NCBI GenBank assembly: GCA_009379925.1
Contig: WHSU01000029.1
Location: 1 to 38,853, forward strand
DNA from: Dehalococcoidia bacterium
Lineage (GTDB): Bacteria > Chloroflexota > Dehalococcoidia > UBA2979
Length of the DNA stretch: 38,853 bases
Direction of reading: 5' to 3'
Position 1 is the stretch's first letter, and the number at the start of each line of letters is the position of its first letter. A program made the position numbers and the translations under genes. Of this stretch, positions 24,472-30,985 are shown one piece after another. Under the pieces are notes generated by a model, which made no database searches, was not told the origin of the DNA, and saw nothing but the letters and a program-made list of their open reading frames with translations.

Positions 24472-24552
24472 CCGCTCGTCCTGAGCCCGTCGAAGGGCGG
24501 GCGGACTCCCGTGCTGGTGCCGCCCATGCTTCGACGGGCTCAGGACGAGCGG
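24472..24552. repeat. Complete palindromic element, family B-related
   Basis: Two 24-base arms (24472-24495 and 24529-24552) are perfect inverted copies, outer half CCGCTCGTCCTGAGCCCG. A 33-base loop lies between. The element starts 15 bases after the cobO stop. The TGAGCCCGTCGAAG core is the one seen in the other B copies. Confidence 0.9.
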
Positions 24553-24596
24553 CCGGGACGGGCTTCTTCTCCCGTCCCTGGCGGCGTGGGACTCCC

Positions 24597-24690
24597 CGTC
24601 CGTGGTGAGCGAGTCCCGTCCGTGGTGGGCGAATTCCCGCTCGTGGTGAGACTCCTGTCCCCGTTCGTGGTGAGCCCGTCGAACCACGCA
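24597..24690. repeat. Four degenerate tandem copies of repeat family B
   Basis: Copies beginning at 24597, 24617, 24638 and 24660 share CCGTyCGTGGTGAGCC with increasing agreement to the consensus toward the right. Only the last runs on into GTCGAACCACG. Confidence 0.8.
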
Positions 24691-24761
24691 CCGCCCGAGC
24701 ATCGAGGCCACACGCACCCATCGACAGGCGTAAGGGCGAACGGACGTGAAAGAGTGATCGC

Positions 24762-25928
24762 GTGCTGACCGAAGACCCCGCCGTCCTCATCACCCGCACC
24801 GTCGAGGCGATCGCCGCCCTCGGTGGCGCGGACGCCGACGCGCAGGCCGCCGCCGACGCGCGGCAAGCACGGCTGACCAAGCCCGCCGGCGCGCTCGGGC
24901 GGCTCGAGGGGCTGGCGGGGCGCATTGCCGGCATCACCGGCCAGCCACGCCCGCGCCTCGACCGGCGGCTCGTGGTGGTTGCCGCCGCCGACCACGGCGT
25001 GAGCGCGCAGGGGGTCTCCGCCTACCCGTCCGAGGTCACCGCGCAGATGGTCGCCAACTTCCTCCGCGGCGGCGCCGCGATCAACGTCCTCGCCTCGCAC
25101 GCCGGCGCGCGCGTCCGCGTCGTCGACGCGGGCGTCCGAGGCGAGACGCCGGAGACGGCGGCGCATCCCGACCTCGTGCGCTTGCGCCTCGGCCCGGGCA
25201 CGGATGACATCTCGCAGGGCCCGGCGATGCCGCGTAAGTTAGCCGAGCGGGCCATCGCCGAGGGCATCGCGCTGTTCGAGGCCGAGCGCGCCGGCGAGGG
25301 CATCGACATCGTGGCGTGCGGCGACATGGGGATCGGCAACACCACCTCCGCCGCCGCCATCGTCGCGGCGGTCACGGGCCGCCCCCCGGCGCAGGTCACC
25401 GGCCGCGGCACCGGCGTCGACGACGCGGGCCTCGCCCGCAAGGTCGAGGTGGTCGAGCGCGCGCTCGAGGTGAACCGTCCGGAGGCCGGCGACGGCATCG
25501 GGCTGCTGGCCGCCCTCGGGGGTTTCGAGATCGGCGTGCTCGCGGGCGTCTACCTGGCGGCCGCCGCTACGCGCACCCCGGCCGTGATCGACGGTGTGAT
25601 CTCGACGGCCGCCGCGCTCGTCGCGCACGCGCTCGCATCCGATGCCGGCTACGCCTTCATCGCCGCGCACCGCTCCGTCGAGCCGGGCCACGGCGCCGCG
25701 CTGGAACACCTCTGCCTGGAGCCGCTGCTCGACCTCGGGATGCGGCTCGGCGAGGGCTCCGGCGCCGCGCTCGGCATCTCCCTCTGCGTCGCCGCCTGCC
25801 GCCTGCTCGACGAGATGGCGACCTTCGAGGAGGCCGGTGTCTCGGACGCCCCGTCCGTCGATGCTCCGTCCGGTGAGGCCGCGACCGGTGATGTCGCGAC
25901 CGGTGATGCTGCGGCCGGCGGCCGGTAG
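24762..25928 (+). CDS. cobT: Nicotinate-nucleotide--dimethylbenzimidazole phosphoribosyltransferase
   Basis: A 388-residue CobT, which makes alpha-ribazole phosphate for the lower ligand of B12. Landmarks: TKPAGALGRLEGLAGRIAGI, VVVAAADHGVSAQGVSAYP, the EVTAQMVANFLRGGAAINVLA stretch, CGDMGIGNTTSAAAI and the C-terminal LDLGMRLGEGSGAALG with the catalytic glutamate region. It is about 30 residues longer than usual: the tail SGEAATGDVATGDAAAGGR is coded by a 15-base tandem repeat (about 25874-25921). The start is GTG at 24762. It leads the CobT-CobS-CobU set after a repeat-filled gap. Confidence 0.95.
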   Translation: MLTEDPAVLITRTVEAIAALGGADADAQAAADARQARLTKPAGALGRLEGLAGRIAGITGQPRPRLDRRLVVVAAADHGVSAQGVSAYPSEVTAQMVANFLRGGAAINVLASHAGARVRVVDAGVRGETPETAAHPDLVRLRLGPGTDDISQGPAMPRKLAERAIAEGIALFEAERAGEGIDIVACGDMGIGNTTSAAAIVAAVTGRPPAQVTGRGTGVDDAGLARKVEVVERALEVNRPEAGDGIGLLAALGGFEIGVLAGVYLAAAATRTPAVIDGVISTAAALVAHALASDAGYAFIAAHRSVEPGHGAALEHLCLEPLLDLGMRLGEGSGAALGISLCVAACRLLDEMATFEEAGVSDAPSVDAPSGEAATGDVATGDAAAGGR

Positions 25929-25937
25929 GCTGCCTGC

Positions 25938-26720
25938 ATGCTCCAGCGCCACCTCGCAGGTTCGCTCATCGCCTTCGAGTTCCTCACGCCCCTGCGGCTG
26001 CGCCGCGTCCAGCGCTACGACGACCGCACCTTCGGCGAAGCGCTCGGCTGGTATCCCCTCGTCGGCCTCGCCATCGGGCTCCTGCTCCTCCTCGTCGACC
26101 GAGGGCTGCGCGAACTGCTGCCGCCCGCCCCCACCGCGGCCGTCGAGGTGGCTCTGCTGGCGCTGATCTCCGGCGGGCTGCACCTGGACGGCGTCGCCGA
26201 CACCGCGGACGGGATGGCGCTGCAGGGCGACCGCGCGGAGCGCCTCGGCGTGATGAGCGAGGGCAACACTGGCCCCGCCGGCGTGATGGCGCTGGTGCTC
26301 GTCCTGCTCGCGGAGTGGGCGGCGCTCTCCTCGATGGTCGAGCCGGTGCGGTCGGCGGGCCTCGTGCTGGCGCCGGTGCTCGCGCGATGGACCGTCGTCC
26401 CCGTCGCGCTGCTCTTTCCCCCGGCCCGCCCGAGGGGCCTCGGCTTCACGATGCACGGCGCGGTGCGGCCGGTCGCCGCGCCGCTGGGCACGGCCATCGC
26501 GGCGCTGACGGCGCTGGCGCTCTTCGGCCTGCCCGGCCTCGTGCTGGTGCTCGCTGCCGCCGTCGCGGCCGCCCTCGTCGCGGGCGCCGCGTCGCGCCTC
26601 CTCGACGGCGTGACCGGCGATGTCTTCGGCGCGGCCATCGAGGTGTCCCAGGTCGTCGTCTGGTTCGCGATCATCGCGGCGGGCAACCGCGACTGGATCG
26701 CACCGGTGTTCCCGACGTGA
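25938..26720 (+). CDS. cobS: Adenosylcobinamide-GDP ribazoletransferase (cobalamin synthase)
   Basis: A 260-residue membrane enzyme that joins alpha-ribazole to adenosylcobinamide-GDP. Landmarks: FEFLTPLRLRR near the start, LGWYPLVGLAIG, the metal-binding GGLHLDGVADTADGM and MSEGNTGPAGVMALVL. The end DGVTGDVFGAAIEVSQ is diagnostic. About six membrane segments are visible. It begins ten bases after cobT and ends eight bases before cobU. Confidence 0.95.
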   Translation: MLQRHLAGSLIAFEFLTPLRLRRVQRYDDRTFGEALGWYPLVGLAIGLLLLLVDRGLRELLPPAPTAAVEVALLALISGGLHLDGVADTADGMALQGDRAERLGVMSEGNTGPAGVMALVLVLLAEWAALSSMVEPVRSAGLVLAPVLARWTVVPVALLFPPARPRGLGFTMHGAVRPVAAPLGTAIAALTALALFGLPGLVLVLAAAVAAALVAGAASRLLDGVTGDVFGAAIEVSQVVVWFAIIAAGNRDWIAPVFPT

Positions 26721-26727
26721 GTCACAC

Positions 26728-27291
26728 ATGAGCGCAGACATCTGGTTCGTCACCGGCGGCGCCCGCAGCGGCAAGAGTTCCTTCGCCGAGCACCTGGCCG
26801 CCGGGACCGGCCGTCCCGTGGTCTACCTCGCCACCCTCGAACCCCTCGATGCCGAGATGCGCGCCCGCATCGAGCGGCACCGCAAACAGCGGCCACCCGA
26901 GTGGCGCACTGTCGAGGCCCCGCGCGACCTCATCGCGAGCTTCCGCGGCGTCGAGTCCGGCGCCTGCGTGCTGCTCGATTGCCTCTCGCTCTGGGTCTCG
27001 AACCGCCTGCTCCTGCTCGGCGAGGACCCGTCACCCGTCGAGCTCGAAGCGCTGGAGGTGGAACTGGCCGCCGAGGTGCATGATCTCCTCGACCTCGCGG
27101 ACACGCGGGACGGTCCCTCAATCATCGTCAGCAACGAGGTGGGGAGCGGCGTCGTCCCGCCGTATCCGCTCGGCCGTGCCTACCGGGACATGCTGGGCCG
27201 CGTAAACCAGCTCGTCTCGCGCCGCGCCTCGCGCGCGTGGCTCCTCTTGGCCGGGCGCGCCATCGAGTTGCCGCCGCCGTGGCAGCCCTGA
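26728..27291 (+). CDS. cobU: Adenosylcobinamide kinase / adenosylcobinamide-phosphate guanylyltransferase
   Basis: A 187-residue bifunctional CobU/CobP. The P-loop is GGARSGKS (residues 10-17). H51 in IERHRKQRPPEW is the residue that carries GMP in the family. SNEVGSGVVPPYPLGRAYRDMLGRVNQ and the short C-terminus follow the family closely. With CobT and CobS it completes the nucleotide loop, so the strain can turn imported cobinamide into coenzyme B12. Confidence 0.95.
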   Translation: MSADIWFVTGGARSGKSSFAEHLAAGTGRPVVYLATLEPLDAEMRARIERHRKQRPPEWRTVEAPRDLIASFRGVESGACVLLDCLSLWVSNRLLLLGEDPSPVELEALEVELAAEVHDLLDLADTRDGPSIIVSNEVGSGVVPPYPLGRAYRDMLGRVNQLVSRRASRAWLLLAGRAIELPPPWQP

Positions 27292-27350
27292 CGGCGGGCC
27301 GGCGGTTCGAGGGTCACGCGCGCGGCGTGGTCGGGGTCTTCACCATCGGG

Positions 27351-27388
27351 CTCCCTCCCCCCTTGCGGGGGAGGGTTGGGGTGGGGGT
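27351..27388. repeat. Divergent palindromic repeat, family A
   Basis: CTCCCTCCCCCCTTGCGGGG followed by GAGGGTTGGGGTGGGGG. The arms are shorter than in the other copies. It lies between cobU and the convergent DUF2269 gene. Confidence 0.7.
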
Positions 27389-27410
27389 CTTAGACGCCGG
27401 ACAGCGGTCC

Positions 27411-27884
27411 TCACGCGCCCGGCTTCGCCACCATTAGGTACTCGAACAGCACCACGAAGACGCCCAGCAGCAGCCCGACCACCATCACCCGAGGCGTCCC
27501 GTGCAGCCCCTGCAACTCTGGACTCTCCTCCACGCCCTCCGCCAGCAGCGCATGCGCCCGCTCGGACAGACGGCGGTAGTGCCGGTCCATCACCGAGCCG
27601 CCGATCGCCATCGTGACCAGCCAGAGCACGTACGCCCCGATGATCCAGCCGTCGCTGAACTCGAATCCCGCTTCCGTCACCAGCCCGCTGCCGAAGAGCA
27701 GCGCCAGCACGGCGCCGGGGATCACCGCCCACTGACTGAGGCGCTTCTGCAAATCCGCCGCGTGCGCGATCCCCAGCGTCGAGGTCCAACCGCGGGTCGC
27801 GAACCCGGTAAGGATGGCGGTGAACATCCCGCCGCCGAACAGGATCGCCGCCAGGATGTGCAGGGTCAGCATGGTTTCGTACAT
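27411..27884 (-). CDS. DUF2269-type integral membrane protein
   Basis: A 157-residue protein with four membrane helices: TLHILAAILFGGGMFTAILTG, WAVIPGAVLALLFGSGLV, GWIIGAYVLWLVTMAIGGSV and VMVVGLLLGVFVVLFEYLMV. The H-I-L-A-A motif in helix 1 and the RxYRRLSERA loop fit the DUF2269 group. No function is known. It is not obviously in an operon with the B12 genes, with which it converges. Confidence 0.75.
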   Translation of the reverse strand: MYETMLTLHILAAILFGGGMFTAILTGFATRGWTSTLGIAHAADLQKRLSQWAVIPGAVLALLFGSGLVTEAGFEFSDGWIIGAYVLWLVTMAIGGSVMDRHYRRLSERAHALLAEGVEESPELQGLHGTPRVMVVGLLLGVFVVLFEYLMVAKPGA

Positions 27885-27923
27885 GTACGCTCCGTCCGTG
27901 TCCGTTAGTTGCCTTGCGCCGGT

Positions 27924-28448
27924 CTACCCTGGACCGCCGCCCTCGTAACCGTTGTCAACCAGCCGTTCGAGGTCTGCCACGTAGCCCGCGGGTAGGCCGA
28001 GGGCGCGGGCGCCCCGCAGGATGGTCTGCTTGTAGGCAGGTGAGGGGGCGAAGCCCTTCGGGTCCGGCGCGACGACTTGGTAGGAGCGGCAGCGCACCAC
28101 GTCGCCCGCGGGCGTCGTGACCTCCACCGTGACGCGGCGGTACGCGGGCGGCTCCCGGAAGACACCCTCCTGCTCGTCCAGCGGGCCGCCCTCGGCGGCG
28201 TCGATCAGCCAGAGGGCGGCCCACACCTCGCCGCCCGTGCTCGGCCGGATGTCCGCGACCCCGCCGTGCCAGTTGCGTTTGCTCTCGATGCTGAACGCCA
28301 GCCGGTGCTCCGCCAACCGCGCGATGCTCACGAGCCGCGCCGAGGGACAGTGCATGCGCAGCCGCTCGATGTCCAGGTTGGAGCCAAAGGCGAAGTAGAG
28401 GAACGGCGCTGTCGGGTCGGTGGAGGACTCCTCGGTCATAGGCCGCAT
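27924..28448 (-). CDS. Gamma-glutamylcyclotransferase-like protein
   Basis: A 174-residue protein of the GGCT/AIG2 superfamily. The substrate-binding FLYFAFGSNLDIERLRMHCP is at the start. The catalytic glutamate is in LDEQEGV, and PAYRRVTVEV and VRCRSYQVV strands follow. Family members release 5-oxoproline from gamma-glutamyl amino acids or act on related amines. The ATG at 28448 or one three codons later could be the start; neither has a clear ribosome binding site. It is followed by DUF2269 on the same strand. Confidence 0.87.
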   Translation of the reverse strand: MRPMTEESSTDPTAPFLYFAFGSNLDIERLRMHCPSARLVSIARLAEHRLAFSIESKRNWHGGVADIRPSTGGEVWAALWLIDAAEGGPLDEQEGVFREPPAYRRVTVEVTTPAGDVVRCRSYQVVAPDPKGFAPSPAYKQTILRGARALGLPAGYVADLERLVDNGYEGGGPG

Positions 28449-28524
28449 CGTAGCGTGCGCGCCGGTGCACTACGATCGTCGACGCCAGCGTGTTGACCGG
28501 TTCACGACGGACGGGAGCGGTGGG

Positions 28525-28752
28525 ATGGGCTTCAGGCGGCAGCGCAAACGTCGGTGGCAGGACCTCTCGACAGGGCAGAGGCGCGGCATCGCCGTCGCCG
28601 CGGCCGTGCAGTTCGCGCTGCTCGCGTTCGCCCTGGCAGACCTGGTGCGCCGGCCGTCCAGGAAGGTGCGGGGTCGCAAGTTGCTCTGGCTGCCGGTGCT
28701 CTTCGTGAACTACTTCGGCCCGGTCGCCTACCTGGTCGCCGGCCGCAAGTAG
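28525..28752 (+). CDS. PLDc_N domain small membrane protein
   Basis: A 75-residue protein: a very basic start (MGFRRQRKRRW), one membrane helix AVAAAVQFALLAFALADLVRR, a basic loop (RKVRGRKLLW) and a second helix LPVLFVNYFGPVAYLVAGRK ending just before the stop. The NYFGPVAYLVAGRK end is the PLDc_N signature (phospholipase-D nuclease N-terminal domain), often found as a stand-alone small protein. GGGAGCGG precedes the ATG. The HD gene begins 13 bases later. Confidence 0.85.
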   Translation: MGFRRQRKRRWQDLSTGQRRGIAVAAAVQFALLAFALADLVRRPSRKVRGRKLLWLPVLFVNYFGPVAYLVAGRK

Positions 28753-28764
28753 CGGCGCGCCGGC

Positions 28765-29334
28765 ATGGACGACCGAGAGCTACGCGCCCGCATGGCGCCC
28801 GAGCTGCCGGAGGGCCTGCTCGCGCACATCGACCGCGTCGTGGAGATCGCGGACGCACTCGCCCGCCGCCACGGCCTCGATGTCCCCCGCACCCGCCTCG
28901 CCGCCCAGGGCCACGACCTGCTCCGAGGTCTGGACGACGCAGAGTGGCTCGCGCGCGCCCAGGCCCGCGGCTGGGACATCGACCCCGTCGAACAGGCCGA
29001 GCCGGTGCTCCTCCACGGCCCCCTGGGCGCCGAGGAGCTGTGCGAACGCTTCGGCGTCACGGACGAGCAAGTGCTGCACGCCATCCGCTGGCACACCCCC
29101 GGCCACCCCGACTACACCCGGGAGTCCTGGGCCATGTTCCTCGCCGACAAGGTCGACCCTCGCAAGGTCGAGCGCTGGCCCGCCCTCGCCGAAGTCGCCG
29201 AGCGCGCCGAGAAGTCACTCGAAGACGCGGCACTCGCCTACCTCGACCTCACCCTCGCCCGCGCCATCGAGGCCGGCTGGCAGATCCACCCAATGGCCAC
29301 CCTGACCCGGAACGCCCTCCTGCGCCGGCGGTGA
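28765..29334 (+). CDS. HD-domain hydrolase, YqeK-like (symmetrical Ap4A hydrolase)
   Basis: A 189-residue HD-superfamily protein. The metal ligands stand in the YqeK order: H21 in AHIDRVVEIA, H50-D51 in AAQGHDLLRG, H84 in LLHGPLGAE, H110 in AIRWHTPGHPDY and D128 in FLADKVDP. The C-terminal helix LAYLDLTLARAIEAGWQIHPMATLTRNALL is also as in YqeK. YqeK cleaves diadenosine tetraphosphate into two ADP. In many bacteria yqeK sits with nadD or rsfS; neither is here. It follows the PLDc_N gene by 13 bases. Confidence 0.85.
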   Translation: MDDRELRARMAPELPEGLLAHIDRVVEIADALARRHGLDVPRTRLAAQGHDLLRGLDDAEWLARAQARGWDIDPVEQAEPVLLHGPLGAEELCERFGVTDEQVLHAIRWHTPGHPDYTRESWAMFLADKVDPRKVERWPALAEVAERAEKSLEDAALAYLDLTLARAIEAGWQIHPMATLTRNALLRRR

Positions 29335-29349
29335 GGGCCGGTCGGCCCG

Positions 29350-29390
29350 CCCTCACCCCCAACCCCTCTCCCACGCTGCGGGAGAGGGGA
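29350..29390. repeat. Dispersed palindromic repeat, family A (reverse orientation)
   Basis: CCCTCACCCCCAACCCCTCT and on to GCGGGAGAGGGGA. It stands just after the HD gene stop, convergent with the nuclease pseudogene. Confidence 0.85.
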
Positions 29391-29412
29391 GCCGGAAGTT
29401 CTGGGGCTAGCG

Positions 29413-29792
29413 CTAGTCGCCGGCGGGGTGGTGGGCGGGCGGTGGGAAGGGGTAGTGTGCCTCGAGGGCCGCACGCGCGTCTGCTTCGACATCCGCGGCC
29501 GGGAGACGCAGCACGCGGATACCAAGCTCCGAGAGGGTAGCGGTTCGCTCTGCATCGCGGGCTTGCGCGGCCACTGAATCATGCACGTCGCATCCACCTC
29601 GACCGCGAGATTGAAGTCGTCGCAATAGAAGTCGAGAACCAGCGATCCGACTGGGTGCTGCCGCCGGAACTTGAGCCCGTGGAAGCGCTGCGCCCGCACC
29701 ACCTCCCACAGCAGGCGCTCTGACCGAGTCTGTTCGCGCCGCAACCGCCGCGCCGCTTCGATGTTCGCGCCCGTGAACCTTGTCCGTGCCAT
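29413..29792 (-). pseudogene. Frameshifted DUF559 (Vsr-like endonuclease fold) gene
   Basis: The first two thirds, from the ATG at 29792, read ANIEAARRLRREQTRSERLL and then RAQRFHGLKFRRQHPVGSLV with LDFYCDDFNLAVEVD, a clear DUF559 domain with the PD-(D/E)xK-type acidic residues. After VEVDA (about 29590) the family sequence continues only in another frame: DVHDSVAAQARDAERTATLS then ELGIRVLRLPAADVEADA. A one-base deletion near 29590-29592 explains it. The intact protein would be about 125 residues. A sequencing error cannot be excluded from one read. Confidence 0.75.
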
Positions 29793-29840
29793 TTCGTAAT
29801 CCTACGCCTCCCAACGCCTCTCCAATTCCCTCTCTTGCTC

Positions 29841-29882
29841 CCCCTCTCCCGCAGCGCGGGAGAGGGGGTTGGGGGGTGAGGG
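29841..29882. repeat. Dispersed palindromic repeat, family A
   Basis: CCCCTCTCCCGCAGCGCGGG followed by AGAGGGGGTTGGGGGGTGAGGG-type tail. With the copy at 29350 (opposite orientation) it flanks the broken DUF559 gene. Confidence 0.85.
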
Positions 29883-29898
29883 CAGTGCCGCCCACCCC

Positions 29899-29928
29899 TT
29901 GGCCTCATTGGAACATACGTTCTATCGT
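29899..29928 (+). promoter_or_regulatory. Promoter of the terminase-portal cassette
   Basis: TTGGCC (29899-29904) and TATCGT (29923-29928) are separated by 18 bases, and a perfect SOS box lies exactly in that spacer. Both hexamers match about four of six consensus bases. Confidence 0.45.
29911..29922. promoter_or_regulatory. Perfect LexA operator (SOS box)
   Basis: GAACATACGTTC fits the Gram-positive consensus GAACnnnnGTTC exactly and shares 10 of 12 bases with the box at lexA (2645-2656). It is 41 bases before the first cassette gene. LexA bound here would cover the promoter spacer. Confidence 0.75.
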
Positions 29929-29963
29929 AGCCGCACACCGAACTCACCGAGGGGAGGGCACAC

Positions 29964-30248
29964 ATGGGAGGCCTCTGGCACGGGCTCGCGGTCGCCGAGG
30001 AAGCGGCGATCGCGGGGAGCGGTGCCGCGAACGCCGCGTTCTTTGCGCGCCGCGCGGCAGGCCTGCACGGCCCGCGACGCCTGGCGGCGGCCGTGCTCGC
30101 GGCCCTCTTCGGCGGGGTCGCCATCGAGGCGGTGGGCGACCTCGCGCTGGGCGCCGGCGGAACGGGCGCGGACGTGGTGCTCGGGCAGACGCCGCTGTTG
30201 CTCGCGATGGCGGCGGCCGGCTGGCTCACGATCGGCGGGCGGCCATGA
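29964..30248 (+). CDS. Small membrane protein, first gene of the SOS cassette
   Basis: A 94-residue protein, not recognised. It has two probable membrane segments, AAAVLAALFGGVAIEAVGDLAL (about residues 41-62) and LLLAMAAAGWLTIGG near the C-terminus. A strong ribosome binding site GGGGAGG (29951-29957) precedes the ATG. It starts a chain of seven genes whose ends all overlap or touch. Place and shape would suit a holin or a small structural membrane protein, but that is inference. Confidence 0.72.
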   Translation: MGGLWHGLAVAEEAAIAGSGAANAAFFARRAAGLHGPRRLAAAVLAALFGGVAIEAVGDLALGAGGTGADVVLGQTPLLLAMAAAGWLTIGGRP

Positions 30249-30442
30249 GCGGTGCCGGCGGGTTCTCGGCCGCGCTGGAGCGCGGCGACTACGAGGTGGC
30301 GGCGCTGCGGCTGCTGCTCGGTGCAGTGGAGGCGCTGCGCGAGGCCTCGCCCTCCGCGCGCGAGGAGCTGATCGCCTTGCTTGCCGAGCCGGCGCCGCCG
30401 CCCGCACCTCGCACGCACACAGCACGGAGGCGCCACCGATGA
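30245..30442 (+). CDS. Small hypothetical protein of the SOS cassette
   Basis: A 65-residue protein, mostly one helical stretch (ALERGDYEVAALRLLLGAVEA and ALREASPSAREELIALL) with a basic His/Arg tail (TARRRHR). Its ATG overlaps the stop of the previous gene (ATGA). It overlaps the next gene by four bases. No family was recognised. Confidence 0.68.
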   Translation: MSGAGGFSAALERGDYEVAALRLLLGAVEALREASPSAREELIALLAEPAPPPAPRTHTARRRHR

Positions 30443-30777
30443 GCCCTCGGACGCGCCGGTACTACCAGGCCGGGATGACCGCCGCGGAGCGCCGCGACTT
30501 CCAAGAGGCCGCCGAGCTGGAGGGCATCCGGGAGGAGGTGGCGCTGCTGCGGATGCTCGTGCGGCGGGCGCTGCGGGAGACGCCGGAGGACACGAAGGCG
30601 ATCCACGGCGGCCTGCGCTTGCTGGTCCAGACCCTGCTCGCGGAGCGCCGTCTCTCGCCACCGGAGGCGGAGGGCCTGAGCGGCGCCATGGCGCGGGTCA
30701 TCGAGGAGCTGGGTGACATCTGGCAGGCCCCCGCCATCGGCGTCTCGGGCGCCGGGGAGGGGCGCGAGGATGCCTGA
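30439..30777 (+). CDS. Helical hypothetical protein of the SOS cassette, possible small-terminase-like
   Basis: A 112-residue, helical, charged protein: MSPRTRRYYQAGMTAAERRD, then ELEGIREEVALLRMLVRRAL and a long helix LRLLVQTLLAERRLSPPEAE. CGGAGG (30425-30430) precedes the ATG, and the gene overlaps its neighbours. Position two genes before the large terminase and the basic helical start would suit a small terminase subunit, but no conserved DNA-binding motif is visible, so this is a guess. Confidence 0.7.
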   Translation: MSPRTRRYYQAGMTAAERRDFQEAAELEGIREEVALLRMLVRRALRETPEDTKAIHGGLRLLVQTLLAERRLSPPEAEGLSGAMARVIEELGDIWQAPAIGVSGAGEGREDA

Positions 30778-30985
30778 CCACCCGGACCGGCTCGGGGACG
30801 CCGTGCGGCGCCTGCTCGCGGTGCGGCGCCCGCAGGCGCCCCGCCCGGCCGCCGATGACCTGCCGGGCCGCCTCGACCGGCTCGAGCGCGACGTACAGGA
30901 GGTGCGCACGCGGATCAACGCGCTGTTCTTCGCGGTGCTGACCGCGGCGGCGGGCGACCTGGTGGGACGGTTGGTGCTCGGATGA
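30770..30985 (+). CDS. XhlA/holin-like small coiled-coil membrane protein
   Basis: A 71-residue protein. A coiled-coil segment LPGRLDRLERDVQEVRTRIN is followed at once by one membrane helix ALFFAVLTAAAGDLVGRLVLG at the C-terminus. That is the layout of XhlA-type phage lysis proteins and of some holins. It overlaps the preceding gene by eight bases and the terminase gene by four. It is the only lysis-like hint in the cassette; no endolysin is present. Confidence 0.65.
   Translation: MPDHPDRLGDAVRRLLAVRRPQAPRPAADDLPGRLDRLERDVQEVRTRINALFFAVLTAAAGDLVGRLVLG

Noticed and set aside
24597..24690. Tandem B repeats considered as a CRISPR array
   Set aside because: Units are degenerate and there are no regular unique spacers or cas genes.
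25239..26774. Minus-strand open frame of 511 codons opposite cobT and cobS
   Set aside because: It is antisense to two certain genes and rich in Arg, His, Gln and Gly without any motif.
29238..29412. Continuation of the DUF559 frame to 29238
   Set aside because: After 29590 this frame loses all family similarity and runs over a family A repeat and the HD gene; the true continuation is in the other frame.
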